From: Syntrophomonas wolfei subsp. methylbutyratica
GTDB lineage: Bacteria; Bacillota; Syntrophomonadia; Syntrophomonadales; Syntrophomonadaceae
DNA length: 64,000 nt
Direction: 5' to 3'
Assembly (NCBI RefSeq): GCF_001570625.1
Contig: NZ_BBQT01000004.1
Span: 1 to 64,000, forward strand
Shown: piece by piece, positions 1 to 8,076 of the stretch
How the letters are laid out: each line of letters opens with the position of its first letter
How positions within the stretch are numbered: position 1 is the stretch's first letter
Made by a program: the position numbers and the translations under genes
Notes under the pieces: generated by a model
Told to the model about the DNA's origin: nothing
Databases searched by the model: none
What the model saw: only the letters and a program-made list of their open reading frames with translations

Positions 1-303
1 TACCTCATATTAAATGAGGAGGAAGAGAGAAAACTAGAAGAAGAGATGGGTAAGGTAGATGAAAAGGAGGCCAAGAGAATGATAGAGATAACTACTTCCT
101 GGGAAGAAAAGGGCAGAGTGAAAGGCAAAGCGGAAGGCCAGGCCAGCATACTGCTGCGACAGTTGAAAAAGAAGTTTGGACATATGCCGATTGAAATGGA
201 AAACAGGGTGATGACTATGCCGATAGAAAAGCTGCAGGACTTGGCGGAAGCAATATTTGATTTAGGGACACTCGATGAGGTTGATAATTTCATAAACAGA
301 TAA
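1..303 (+). CDS. Rpn-family nuclease/transposase, C-terminal part (5' end outside window)
   Basis: The reading frame is open from base 1 and stops at 303, so only the C-terminal ~100 residues are present. They are charged and helical (runs of Glu/Lys, then MGKVDEKEAKRM), followed by an RGxxxGxAxGxA-like stretch and a final segment (LLRQLKKKFG... LQDLAEAIFDLGTLDEV). This resembles the DUF4351-type tail of Rpn (recombination-promoting nuclease, PD-(D/E)XK) proteins. The catalytic domain would lie upstream of the window. An ATG at 46 is in frame but internal. Family assignment is by pattern only. Confidence 0.65.
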   Translation, partial: YLILNEEEERKLEEEMGKVDEKEAKRMIEITTSWEEKGRVKGKAEGQASILLRQLKKKFGHMPIEMENRVMTMPIEKLQDLAEAIFDLGTLDEVDNFINR

Positions 304-373
304 ATATGAGAGTATATTTATTTACTAACGGTGATATAATGTAATTATATTGTGTTACCAAGGAGGGGCCGCG

Positions 374-601
374 ATGATAAAAACGCTTACTGCACATGGA
401 AACAGTTCAGCACTGATTATTGACAAAGCGATTTTGGAACTTCTAAATATCAATAACACTACACCCTTAAAGCTAGTTACTGACGGGAAAAGCCTAATTA
501 TTTCTCCGGTAAGGGAACCACTTCGAGAAGAAAGATTTCAGGCAGCTCTTCAAAAAGTAAACATAAACCATGGCGATACGCTCCGGAAGTTAGGCGAATA
601 G
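374..601 (+). CDS. AbrB/MazE-like antitoxin of a Phd/Doc-type module
   Basis: 75-residue protein. The start at 374 is chosen because AGGAGG at 361-366 lies just before it; an upstream in-frame ATG at 350 has no such site. The N-terminal part (IKTLTAHGNSSALIID...LLNI) has the swapped-hairpin AbrB/SpoVT pattern that binds DNA. The C-terminal part (EERFQAALQKVNINHGDTLRKLGE) would wrap the toxin. It stops one base before the Doc-like toxin gene starts, the usual antitoxin-toxin order, and probably autoregulates the pair. Confidence 0.8.
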   Translation: MIKTLTAHGNSSALIIDKAILELLNINNTTPLKLVTDGKSLIISPVREPLREERFQAALQKVNINHGDTLRKLGE

Positions 602-602
602 C

Positions 603-992
603 ATGGATGATATTCTGTTTCTAAGCATCGGGGAAGTCGTGGAGATTCACAAAGATCAAGTTGAGCGTTATGGCGGGCATCCAGGAATACATGATAACGA
701 GTTACTTTGTTCTGCTGTTGCTGGACCGGAAGCTACATTTAGCGGGGAATACCTGAATATTGACCTGTTTGAGATGGCCGCAGCATATATCTTTTATATT
801 TGCCGGGATCATCCCTTTGTTGATGGCAATAAAAGAACCGCTCTGGCAACCGGCTTAGTTTTTTTGGAATTAAACGGAGTTACGATTACTGATAGTAAAG
901 GAATTTTGTATGCAGCCGTAATGGAATTAGTTGCAAGAAATATAGGGAAAGCTAATATAGCCGCCTTACTTCGCAGTTTACAAAAGAATTGA
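603..992 (+). CDS. Doc-like Fic-fold toxin (death-on-curing family)
   Basis: 129-residue Fic-fold protein with the core motif HPFVDGNKRTA near residues 76-86, where Doc-family toxins have HxFx(D/N)xNKR. Doc proteins phosphorylate elongation factor Tu and stop translation. Typical length for the family and no disrupting change in the motif, so it should be active. The preceding antitoxin gene ends one base before this ATG, consistent with coupled translation. The module lies between a transposase-like gene and the nrd operon, a common place for mobile toxin-antitoxin pairs. Confidence 0.88.
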   Translation: MDDILFLSIGEVVEIHKDQVERYGGHPGIHDNELLCSAVAGPEATFSGEYLNIDLFEMAAAYIFYICRDHPFVDGNKRTALATGLVFLELNGVTITDSKGILYAAVMELVARNIGKANIAALLRSLQKN

Positions 993-998
993 AGATAG

Positions 999-1109
999 AT
1001 GTATTGGAAAGCCATGGCTGAAGCTTTCAAAGAAGCAAATAGCGGCAAAATAAAGAGTTACGATAGTCCTGAAGACTTTTTTACCTTGGTAGAAAATAAA
1101 ATGGAATAA
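999..1109 (+). pseudogene. Short remnant resembling the C-terminus of an antitoxin
   Basis: A 36-codon frame directly after the Doc gene reads MYWKAMAEAFKEANSGKIK and then SYDSPEDFFTLVENKME. The composition (amphipathic helix, then a Tyr/Asp/Phe-rich tail) resembles the end of small RelB/DinJ-type antitoxins. There is no ribosome binding site and no matching toxin. It is probably a leftover of a second module; a chance frame cannot be excluded. Confidence 0.3.
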
Positions 1110-1261
1110 GTGCTGATGTTCAAGATGCCAACCTTCACTTCTAATTACCCCCCTAAATATTTTTTGATATCAAAAATTTGAGCAATACGATAAAACAGCC
1201 TGATTAGGTAAAAAATATAGGCATAAATAATGCAGATTCTCTTAAGGGAGACTTGTCCTGT

Positions 1262-1289
1262 TTGACGGGCGGGGTATAATAATTATACT
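1262..1289 (+). promoter_or_regulatory. Predicted nrdDG promoter
   Basis: TTGACG at 1262-1267, a 16-base spacer and TATACT at 1284-1289 form a good sigma-A promoter. A second option is TTGTCC (1253-1258) with TATAAT (1275-1280). The first NrdR-like box overlaps the TATACT hexamer, so repressor binding would block polymerase. Confidence 0.6.
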
Positions 1290-1332
1290 TAATATAGTGG
1301 TGTAAGACCGTATACACCACTATATATTGTGG
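1285..1332 (+). promoter_or_regulatory. Tandem NrdR boxes upstream of nrdD
   Basis: The second box (core 1320-1331, CTATATATTGTG) matches the NrdR core CWATATATWGTG at 12 of 12 positions. The first (core 1288-1299, CTTAATATAGTG) matches 10 of 12. The cores start 32 bp apart, about three helical turns, the usual arrangement for cooperative binding of the (d)ATP-sensing repressor NrdR. Parts of both boxes also form a hairpin (TATAGTGGTGT / ACACCACTATA). Confidence 0.75.
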
Positions 1333-1357
1333 TTAGTAAAAAGGAGGATTCGCATTC

Positions 1358-3514
1358 ATGGATATCAGCAAGATTAAGAAAAGAGATGGCCGCATAGTTC
1401 CCTTTGAAAATGAGAAGATTACCAAAGCTATCTGGAAAGCGGCCCAGGCGGTAGGCGGCAAGGATTATCAGATGGCTTTGGATTTGACCGACAAGGTAGT
1501 AGAGATTGCCCAATATGTGGATGACGATGAGATAGCCACCGTTGAGGGTATTCAAGACCTGGTAGAACGGGTTCTGGTCAAGAACGGCAACTACAAAACC
1601 GCCAAAGCTTACATACTTTACCGCAAGCAGCATGAAGACATGCGTGAAACCAACCAGCTGCTGTTCAATAACAAGATTATTGCCGATTACCTGGGGCGCA
1701 ACGACTGGCGAATCAAGGAAAACTCCAATATGACATATTCTTTGCAGGGTATGAATTTTCATATATCTTCGCTGATTGTTTCCCAGTACTGGCTTAATCA
1801 GATATACCCGCCCGAAATCAGGCAGGCCCAGGCTTCAGGTGATTTTCACATTCACGACCTGGGGATTCTTGGGGTCTATTGTGTAGGCTGGGACATCCGC
1901 GATCTTCTGCTGGAAGGTTTCAAAGGGGTGCGCGGCAAGGTGGCCAGCGGCCCGGCCAAACATTTCCGCTCTATTCTGGGACAGATTGTCAACTTCTTTT
2001 TTACCCTGCAGGGTGAGGCGGCTGGAGCTCAGGCCTTTTCCAACTTTGATACCCTCCTGGCCCCCTTTATCCACTATGACAATCTGGACTACCGCCAGGT
2101 CAAGCAAGGCTTGCAGGAATTCGTTTTCAATATGAATGTTCCCACCCGGGTAGGCTTCCAGACTCCATTTACCAATGTTACCCTGGATCTCAAGGTGCCC
2201 GAGTTCATGAAAAATGAACCGGTGGTAATCGGCGGGCGCTATATGGATGCCACCTACGGTGAATTCCAGGCAGAAATGGACATGTTTAACCAGGCTTTTG
2301 CCGAAGTTATGATGGAGGGGGATGTGGAAGAGCGGGTATTCACCTTCCCCATTCCCACTTACAATATAAGTGAAGATTTTGATTGGGACAATCCCAACTA
2401 TCATAAAATCTGGGAAATGACCGCGAAATACGGTATTCCCTATTTCTCCAATTTTATCGGCTCCGACATGAACCCGGAAGATGCCCGCAGCATGTGCTGC
2501 CGCCTGCGCCTGGACAACCGGGAATTACGGAAGAGAGGCGGCGGGCTTTTCGGAGCCAATCCCCTGACCGGTTCCATCGGTGTGGTTACCATCAACATGA
2601 GCCGCCTGGGGTATTTGGCCCATGATAAGGAAGACTTTTACCAGCGTCTAAGCAGCCTTATGGATATGGCCCATAACAGCCTGGAAATCAAGCGCAAGAT
2701 ACTGGAGAACCTTACCGAATCAGGACTTTACCCTTATTCCCAGTTCTACCTGCGTAATGTCAAGGAAGCCATGGGACAGTACTGGAAAAACCATTTTTCC
2801 ACCATCGGTTTAATTGCTATGAATGAAGCCTGCCTTAATTTCCTGGGTTCCGATATCGCCAGCGAAGAAGGAATGGCCTTTGCTCAGGAAGTTATGGACT
2901 TTATGCGGCAAAGACTCTTGGCCTACCAGGAGGAAACCGGCAATATATACAATCTGGAAGCAACTCCGGCTGAAGGGGTAAGCTATGGAATCGCCCGCAA
3001 GGATAAGGAGGCCTATCCCAATATCATCGTAGCCAATGAGGCGGATTATCGGAGAGGAGCAGAGCCCTACTATACCAACTCCACCCAGCTGCCGGTCAAT
3101 TATACCGATGATTTGTTCAAGGCCTTGAGCCTGCAGGATCAGCTGCAAACCCGCTATACCGGCGGTACCGTCTTCCATATTTTCCTGGGCGAATCGGTGC
3201 CTTCCATCGATTCTACGCGCAAGCTGGTAAAGAAAGTCTGCGAGCAGTTCCGGCTGCCCTACTTTACCCTTTCGCCTACATTCAGCATTTGTCCGAGCCA
3301 CGGCTATATCAGCGGCAAGAACTATAATTGCCCCATCTGTGCCGCCGAAGGCAAAGAGACTACCTGTGAGGTCTATTCCCGGGTAGTGGGTTACTTGAGG
3401 CCGATCGACCAGTGGAATGCGGGCAAGCAGGCCGAGTTCCAGAGCAGAAAAATGTTTGACCGGGCTGTGGATAAGGAAAAGGAAATCCAGCCTTCGGAAG
3501 TTGTCAGCGGATAA
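1358..3514 (+). CDS. nrdD: Anaerobic (class III) ribonucleoside-triphosphate reductase
   Basis: 718-residue large subunit that reduces ribonucleoside triphosphates to deoxyribonucleotides with a glycyl radical. The N-terminus (KKRDGRIVPFENEKITKAIWKA) is an ATP-cone allosteric domain. A C-terminal cysteine cluster (CPSHGYISG...CPICAAEG...TTCEV) is the zinc site, followed by the radical loop RVVGYLRPIDQWN with the glycine at about residue 691. An active-site Cys pair region (SMCCRLRLDNRELRKRGGG) is also seen. AAGGAGG precedes the ATG. The nrdG activase follows 44 bases later. Two NrdR boxes upstream imply repression when dNTPs are plentiful. Confidence 0.96.
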   Translation: MDISKIKKRDGRIVPFENEKITKAIWKAAQAVGGKDYQMALDLTDKVVEIAQYVDDDEIATVEGIQDLVERVLVKNGNYKTAKAYILYRKQHEDMRETNQLLFNNKIIADYLGRNDWRIKENSNMTYSLQGMNFHISSLIVSQYWLNQIYPPEIRQAQASGDFHIHDLGILGVYCVGWDIRDLLLEGFKGVRGKVASGPAKHFRSILGQIVNFFFTLQGEAAGAQAFSNFDTLLAPFIHYDNLDYRQVKQGLQEFVFNMNVPTRVGFQTPFTNVTLDLKVPEFMKNEPVVIGGRYMDATYGEFQAEMDMFNQAFAEVMMEGDVEERVFTFPIPTYNISEDFDWDNPNYHKIWEMTAKYGIPYFSNFIGSDMNPEDARSMCCRLRLDNRELRKRGGGLFGANPLTGSIGVVTINMSRLGYLAHDKEDFYQRLSSLMDMAHNSLEIKRKILENLTESGLYPYSQFYLRNVKEAMGQYWKNHFSTIGLIAMNEACLNFLGSDIASEEGMAFAQEVMDFMRQRLLAYQEETGNIYNLEATPAEGVSYGIARKDKEAYPNIIVANEADYRRGAEPYYTNSTQLPVNYTDDLFKALSLQDQLQTRYTGGTVFHIFLGESVPSIDSTRKLVKKVCEQFRLPYFTLSPTFSICPSHGYISGKNYNCPICAAEGKETTCEVYSRVVGYLRPIDQWNAGKQAEFQSRKMFDRAVDKEKEIQPSEVVSG

Positions 3515-3558
3515 ACAAAACACCTATGGATTAAGGGTTAAAGGAGCGGGCCTGCCTG

Positions 3559-4323
3559 ATGAAATATGCTGGTCTTATCAAACAAAGCCTGGTGGATTAC
3601 CCGGGTGAAATCGCTGCCGTGCTTTTCACCCGGGGCTGCAATTTTCGTTGTCCCTTCTGCCATAACGTCCATTTGCTGGCAGAGGAAAAAAGAGAGCCGG
3701 GAGCAGAACACAAGCTGCAAGCCGGGGGAGAAATAGGCAATATTGGAGATGGGAAAACATATGATATTGAATCCATACTGGAGTTTCTGCGGGAAAGAAA
3801 AGGCTTCCTCGATGCAGTGGTCATAAGCGGCGGGGAACCCACCCTGCACCCGGAATTGGCCCAGGATTTGCAGCGTATTAAGGAAATAGGCTATCTCATA
3901 AAGCTGGACAGCAATGGCAGCAACCCGGAGCTGCTGGCTTATCTTTTACAGGAAAAACTGCTGGATTATGTGGCCATGGATATAAAGGCCCCGCTGGATT
4001 TCAAAAAATACCTGCAAGCCAGTGGCCGCTTAAGCTCCCGGCAGTTTTTCAACATCCGCAATTCTATCAACCTCTTGCAAAATGCCCGAATTGCGGTGGA
4101 ATTCCGTACTACAGTAGTGCCACTGCTGCACAGCCCCGAAGACATCTGCAGTATTGCCCAGTACATCAAGGGCGCCCGCCTCTATTCTCTGCAGCAATTC
4201 AACCCGGCCCAAACCCTCGCTCCTTCCTATGAAGCGATAGTACCTTTCAGCCCGGAGGAAATGCAGGAAATAGCCGAGCTCTGCCGGCCCTATGTGAAGA
4301 TAGTACGGGTGGTTAATATTTAA
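3559..4323 (+). CDS. nrdG: Anaerobic ribonucleotide reductase-activating protein (radical SAM)
   Basis: 254-residue radical SAM enzyme that uses S-adenosylmethionine and a [4Fe-4S] cluster to install the glycyl radical on NrdD. The cluster motif CNFRCPFCHN (CxxxCxxC) is at about residues 28-37, followed by an SGGEP motif near residue 92 that contacts SAM. It lies 44 bases downstream of nrdD on the same strand, with an AAAGGAG site, and has no promoter of its own that I can see. The length is longer than the short E. coli NrdG and fits the longer type common in Clostridia and archaea. Confidence 0.93.
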   Translation: MKYAGLIKQSLVDYPGEIAAVLFTRGCNFRCPFCHNVHLLAEEKREPGAEHKLQAGGEIGNIGDGKTYDIESILEFLRERKGFLDAVVISGGEPTLHPELAQDLQRIKEIGYLIKLDSNGSNPELLAYLLQEKLLDYVAMDIKAPLDFKKYLQASGRLSSRQFFNIRNSINLLQNARIAVEFRTTVVPLLHSPEDICSIAQYIKGARLYSLQQFNPAQTLAPSYEAIVPFSPEEMQEIAELCRPYVKIVRVVNI

Positions 4324-4385
4324 CCAGGAGCCCCTGCGCTGCAGGGCCATATGCCAGGTGAAAAACCTAGCAGATAGTGAATAGC

Positions 4386-5132
4386 TTAGCGAAAAAACTT
4401 GATTTGCCCGTAATGGATAAGATTTATATCCAGTTGCTTAATCAGTGGAAGCAAATCACTATCAGCAAACACCCTAAGCTCCTCTTCCCGAACCAGGGTC
4501 CAGGAGGAAATAGAAATTAAAGTATCATCAACATAAGCAGGGTGGCACATTAATTCTGTAACTCCAGGACGCAAAGACTCGAGATTCTTATGCAGCCGTT
4601 CTTTCCCATTCCCATCGAAGTAGGTATCCAATAAACTATAATCAGCAGCAGGCGGACGCCGCAGGTTCAGTAGAGGCTCTCCCGGAATCCGGCGCAGGGG
4701 GAGCTTTTTTCTTTGACACAGTTTTACCAGCGGGCGAAAAACCGAAAAGTAGCACTGGATAAATTGATGTGAATCAATATGAGTAGGTCTTATTCCCGCA
4801 TCCACCAGCCGGCGCCATTGTGCTTCCAGCTCCAGTTCCACCTCGTTCTCCTTCCAATTATCTGCCTGTTGAGAAAAGTACCCCTCTTGGTTAACCAGGG
4901 AAGCTACCTGCTTGGCTGGGCAGATAGGAGTACCGTAGCCTAAATTAAAGTGCAGGCCTACTCCCAAAGCCGGGCATTGACGAGCCAGGGCTACCGCTTC
5001 TTTGAATCCAGGCATATTAACCATGAGCGTAGCACTGAAGACTACTCCCGCCTGGTGAAGCTCCCCAATAGCCCGGTTTACTCCGGGGGATAAGCCGAAG
5101 TCGTCAGCATTAATAATGAGATATTTCTTCAT
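4386..5132 (-). CDS. ChbG/YdjC-family carbohydrate deacetylase
   Basis: 248-residue member of the ChbG/HpnK/YdjC family, metal-dependent deacetylases of N-acetylated sugars and sugar-containing lipids. It opens with KKYLIINADDFGLSPGVN, the DD metal-binding motif of the family, and has GVGLHFNLGYGTP (metal-binding His) and THIDSHQF. The start at 5132 is preferred to an upstream in-frame ATG (5165) because AAGGAG lies 9 bases before it. It is transcribed toward nrdG, single-gene in this window. The substrate cannot be told from sequence. Confidence 0.88.
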   Translation of the reverse strand: MKKYLIINADDFGLSPGVNRAIGELHQAGVVFSATLMVNMPGFKEAVALARQCPALGVGLHFNLGYGTPICPAKQVASLVNQEGYFSQQADNWKENEVELELEAQWRRLVDAGIRPTHIDSHQFIQCYFSVFRPLVKLCQRKKLPLRRIPGEPLLNLRRPPAADYSLLDTYFDGNGKERLHKNLESLRPGVTELMCHPAYVDDTLISISSWTLVREEELRVFADSDLLPLIKQLDINLIHYGQIKFFR

Positions 5133-5510
5133 CCTGGCCAGCTCCTTTGATAATAAAGTATTCAATTATATTATATGTTTAAAATAGGTTCAAAGCGCTC
5201 ATCGCTTCCTACCTTATCTACTTTTGTCCACCAAAGGATAACTATTTGTAGCCAGGCTTGCAGTTTGAGAATCATATATCAGAAGCTAAAATTTATAGGC
5301 CTTGATGAAAAGCTTATCCTTGATTTAGAATAAGGATACATCGGAAAACATGGAACCTCATTTCCAAATCAGGGTTATTCGCCCTTGATAGAGGGCAGTA
5401 TTTATGATTATATAAATGTGTTCCACTGTGTATTTTTACAAAGTTGATGGGTAAGAAAACGTTTGTCAAAGCTGGGGAGGAAGCCCGGCAGGGTTAAAGG
5501 GGGTTAGAAA
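5133..5510. other. Intergenic region without a recognisable gene
   Basis: About 380 bases between divergent genes. Two small hairpins are visible: TATCCTT/AAGGATA (about 5309-5332) and GCCCT/AGGGC (about 5382-5397). The end carries the GGGGG-type ribosome binding site of the next gene. No coding frame or known RNA is evident. Confidence 0.5.
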
Positions 5511-5789
5511 ATGCACCTTAGTAAATTTGACCGCATTAACGGTGTTCTGGATGAGGAACAGGTGGAAAATTGGGTGGCCGAGTATTTCCATAGTCTCTTA
5601 AATATTTTTAATGCCTTCTTTTGCAAGCTGGAGGTGGAAGAAGCTGTAAGCCGTATGAGTGCCATACCTTTTGAGAAATTGATTTTAGAACAATTAGCGG
5701 ATGAAGATGAAGAGGTTCGGGAACTGGCCCGGTGCGAAATCCGCCAACTGGCTGAAATCGAACTGGAATTCATGCGGGCCTACTTATAA
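5511..5789 (+). CDS. Small acidic helical protein of unknown function
   Basis: 92-residue, strongly acidic and predicted all-helical protein (LDEEQVENWVAEYFHSLLN, LADEDEEVRELARCEIRQL). The segment DEDEEVRELARCEIRQLAE has the look of a single HEAT-like helix pair. A GGGGG site precedes the ATG. The stop codon lies exactly where an interspersed repeat begins (5784), and a 31-codon orphan tail follows after that repeat. The gene may therefore be a 3'-truncated version of a longer one. No function assigned. Confidence 0.6.
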   Translation: MHLSKFDRINGVLDEEQVENWVAEYFHSLLNIFNAFFCKLEVEEAVSRMSAIPFEKLILEQLADEDEEVRELARCEIRQLAEIELEFMRAYL

Positions 5790-5956
5790 CGAGGCGAAAT
5801 ATGTCTCCCGCATCCTTAATAGTGAGCGAAGCGAACATCAGTTGTGCCCGCAGGGTGCTTCTTTAAGCGATTAACAAAACAGGTGGCGGGTTTTAATCCC
5901 CGTCATGTTGCAGCGATGTGCTGAAACTGCTCCGCACTTTCTTCCGATGCTTAAAG
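5784..5956 (+). repeat. Interspersed two-hairpin repeat, copy A
   Basis: Begins at the end of the preceding gene (TTATAACGAGGCGAAATATG) and carries the repeat core at 5871-5956: AACAAAACAGG, a GC-rich hairpin around GGGTTTTAATCCCC, GTTGCAGCGATGTG, and a second hairpin GAAACTGC...GCACTTTC followed by TTCCGATGCTTAAAG. About 45 extra bases separate the 5' part from the core in this copy. Confidence 0.75.
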
Positions 5957-6042
5957 ACCGGGAAGAAAAGCACTGGGAAGGTTTAGTTAATAGAGCAATT
6001 TTGCCGGCTTATATGCATATGTTTTTGGAGGAGACTCGTTAA
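5947..6042 (+). pseudogene. Orphan 31-codon gene tail after repeat copy A
   Basis: The frame begins at the ATG inside the repeat end (GATGCTTAAAG) and reads MLKDREEKHWEGLVNRAI then LPAYMHMFLEETR. It ends in TAATG, overlapping the start of the next gene. This looks like the true C-terminus of a gene whose front was replaced by the repeat. It may once have belonged to the gene at 5511. No function assigned. Confidence 0.4.
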
Positions 6043-6224
6043 TGGAAAAATGTACTATATGTAGCAAAAGTTTTCCCGAAGCCACCTTGAGGAAGATGGT
6101 ACAGATTATTGACCGAAAGGCTTATTTGAACAGAACATGCCCCTCTTGCCAGACTATTGTCGCCAACAACCCCAGTTATTACTACCTGGTGGAGAGCAAA
6201 AGCCAGAGGGCAGACAAGAATTAA
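6042..6224 (+). CDS. Small zinc-ribbon-like protein
   Basis: 60 residues with CTICSK at residues 4-9 and CPSCQ at 31-35, a CxxC...CxxC arrangement typical of zinc ribbons. The ATG overlaps the stop of the preceding frame (TAATG) and has a GGAGGAG site. Function unknown; such short proteins often bind nucleic acid or serve as accessory subunits. Confidence 0.6.
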   Translation: MEKCTICSKSFPEATLRKMVQIIDRKAYLNRTCPSCQTIVANNPSYYYLVESKSQRADKN

Positions 6225-6332
6225 CCTGGGACAACTAATCAATGCCAATGTGCTGCAGGTTCGCGGCCCTGTCCTCCTGACGCTTGACGGGACCCTGCTG
6301 GTCCTGCTATTATCTATGTGTTAATAAATTAG

Positions 6333-6407
6333 GCCGATGTGGCTCAGTGGCAGAGCAGCTGATTCGTAATCAGCAGGTCGCCGGTTCAAATCCGGCCATC
6401 GGCTCCA
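6333..6407 (+). tRNA. tRNA-Thr (anticodon CGT)
   Basis: Acceptor stem GCCGATG (6333-6339) pairs with CATCGGC (6397-6403), followed by T and an encoded CCA (6405-6407). The anticodon stem GCTGA/TCAGC encloses TTCGTAA, giving anticodon CGT at 6365-6367 (reads ACG, threonine). The T arm CCGGTTCAAATCCGG is canonical, and the D loop carries the usual GTGGCTCAG. Single tRNA with its own terminator downstream. Confidence 0.97.
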
Positions 6408-6417
6408 GTAAAAATAG

Positions 6418-6459
6418 CCGCGTGGTAAATCCGTTTTTTTTGGCCGCCACGCGGTTTTT
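6418..6459 (+). terminator. Rho-independent terminator after tRNA-Thr
   Basis: Perfect 8-bp stem CCGCGTGG (6418-6425) / CCACGCGG (6447-6454) followed by TTTTTA. It lies 11 bases after the tRNA. Confidence 0.88.
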
Positions 6460-6557
6460 AGTTTCTGAATAAATTTGTGTAAAAGTGGCCGGGTTGCGTA
6501 CCTGGCCGCTCACTTGGTTTATGCCGTTGTAGTTACCTCCGGGCAGATTCTCAATAA

Positions 6558-6734
6558 ACGCTAGCCGAAAGGCAGGAGATCAATGCGCAGATGCAGAACT
6601 TAGTGGCATGTATCAAGGTTGAGCGGGAAAACTATCACCCCATCATTTTCGCGGCTATGTTGCACCTAAAATTTGTGTCGATCTATCCTTTCATTGATGG
6701 AAAAAATGATTATACAAGGAGACTGCTATTATGA
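6558..6734 (+). pseudogene. Fic-domain protein remnant
   Basis: The frame reads ...EINAQMQNLVAC...HPIIFAAMLHLKFVSIYPFIDGKNDYTRRLLL and stops at 6732. This matches the Fic core region, normally FVxIHPFxDGNGRTxRLL, but the catalytic His is Tyr and GNGR is KND, so AMP transfer would be lost. No start and no N-terminal part. Its last codons overlap the start and ribosome binding site (AAGGAG) of the next gene. Confidence 0.7.
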
Positions 6735-7987
6735 ATCGTTATAAATTTTATCATGTCCGCGCATTTTTGCTTGTCATTCTCTTGCTATCGCTTGTTTTTA
6801 CAAGTTTTCTTGCAGGTTGCAGCCCAAACGAAAATAAAAGTCTTCTGACAGAAACAAAAGAATTTGAAGACGGCACGGCATTTAAAACAGACAATGGTGC
6901 TTATTGGGTGCTCACCCTAAATGGCACTTGGCGAGAGATGGGGCGCCAATACGGAGGGCTTGTTCAAGATGAATTGCGCGAGTTTTATACAGATATATCA
7001 AACGATATTAAAACGCGAGGAATGGATTATAATGAGCAGCTCAAAAATGCGAAAATTCTAGCCTCCGCTTTCAGTTTGCCCCTTAATGAATTATTGGAGG
7101 GGATCGCTGAGACATCAGGGCTAAGCCTGGATGAAGTGTTAATTCTGAATGCCGGTATATCCAGCCTTTCAGGTTTGGCTTTGGGAGGAGAGCCTCCCAG
7201 TGCATGCAGTGCTTTAGCTGCCTGGGACAAGTATACAGCTAACGGTAATCTTGTATTAGGCAGGAATTGGGACATAGACAGAAAAGCTCTGGAAAAATAC
7301 ATGAAGTATCTGGCAGTAGTTGTTTTCAATCCTGATTCAGGAAATAGCTTTGCCAATATACATCCTCTTGGCAGTGTTTACCTTGAAACCGGCATGAATG
7401 ACCAAGGACTATTTATTGAACTTAATAATGGAGCAGCCTCCGATCCTCAATACATGGAAGACCGTGAAGATACCGTTTCTGTGCTGGTAACGACGCTAAA
7501 CCAATGCAGTACAATTGATGAAGCATCGGAATATCTATCGCTAATTCCGGCAGATCTTTCCCATATCATTCAGATTGCCGATAAGAAAGAATGCGTATCC
7601 GTAGAGAGAGCGACTTTTGGAACTCGTGTGAGAACAGGTGAACAAAAAGGTATCTTGGCTGCCTATAATAGCTTTGTTCCGCCCTATCCCGCTGAATGGA
7701 AAGATAAAGTGGCTGATCCACCTAAGGCAGAAGATGATCCTCGTTATAATAATCTTATAAATCTTGCCAACTCCAAAGAATTCTTCGGTAAGCTGGACAT
7801 CAATGCTATGAAAAAACTCATGGATATTGAAGTGAAAAACGGCGGAGCTCTTCACAAAGGCACTGTATATCAGGTAATAGCTGTTCCTGAAGAGCTTACC
7901 CTGTGGATTCGTGCTTTGGATTATTCCGATTGGCAGCAAATTAATTTAAAGGATTTGTTTGCAAACAGTCCACCACGCCGCCCATAG
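6731..7987 (+). CDS. C45-type acyltransferase/hydrolase lipoprotein
   Basis: 418-residue lipoprotein. The signal peptide ends in the lipobox LAGC with Cys30. The body matches the C45 family (acyl-CoA:6-aminopenicillanate acyltransferase-like Ntn hydrolases): NGTWREMGRQYGGLVQDEL near residues 65-83, then PSACSALAAW with candidate nucleophile Cys159 and GRNWDID, the usual N-x-D element. These enzymes act on amides such as acylated amino acids or bile salts; the substrate here is unknown. Signal peptide and fold suggest action outside the membrane. The start lies inside a Fic remnant, and the 3' end shows a frame break against a SEC-C motif. Confidence 0.82.
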   Translation: MNRYKFYHVRAFLLVILLLSLVFTSFLAGCSPNENKSLLTETKEFEDGTAFKTDNGAYWVLTLNGTWREMGRQYGGLVQDELREFYTDISNDIKTRGMDYNEQLKNAKILASAFSLPLNELLEGIAETSGLSLDEVLILNAGISSLSGLALGGEPPSACSALAAWDKYTANGNLVLGRNWDIDRKALEKYMKYLAVVVFNPDSGNSFANIHPLGSVYLETGMNDQGLFIELNNGAASDPQYMEDREDTVSVLVTTLNQCSTIDEASEYLSLIPADLSHIIQIADKKECVSVERATFGTRVRTGEQKGILAAYNSFVPPYPAEWKDKVADPPKAEDDPRYNNLINLANSKEFFGKLDINAMKKLMDIEVKNGGALHKGTVYQVIAVPEELTLWIRALDYSDWQQINLKDLFANSPPRRP

Positions 7988-8031
7988 ATGAACCTTGTCC
8001 CTGCGGAAGTGGGAAAAAGTATAAAAAAACC
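7972..8031 (+). pseudogene. SEC-C motif remnant in a shifted frame
   Basis: One frame over from the end of the C45 protein, bases 7972-8031 read TTPPIDEPCPCGSGKKYKKT. CPCGSGKKYKK is the zinc-binding SEC-C motif found at the C-terminus of SecA and of many small proteins, here lacking the final CC or HC pair. Either the preceding gene lost the frame near its end, or a piece of another gene lies here. Confidence 0.5.
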
Positions 8032-8076
8032 CTCACCCCTCACCCCTCGCTTTTCTTATTAAACAGGCAGAGGGTT

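Noticed and set aside
2810-3523. Long open frame antisense to nrdD
   Set aside because: Fully overlaps a complete, conserved gene on the other strand; no ribosome binding site and no family pattern. GC-rich third positions of nrdD explain it.
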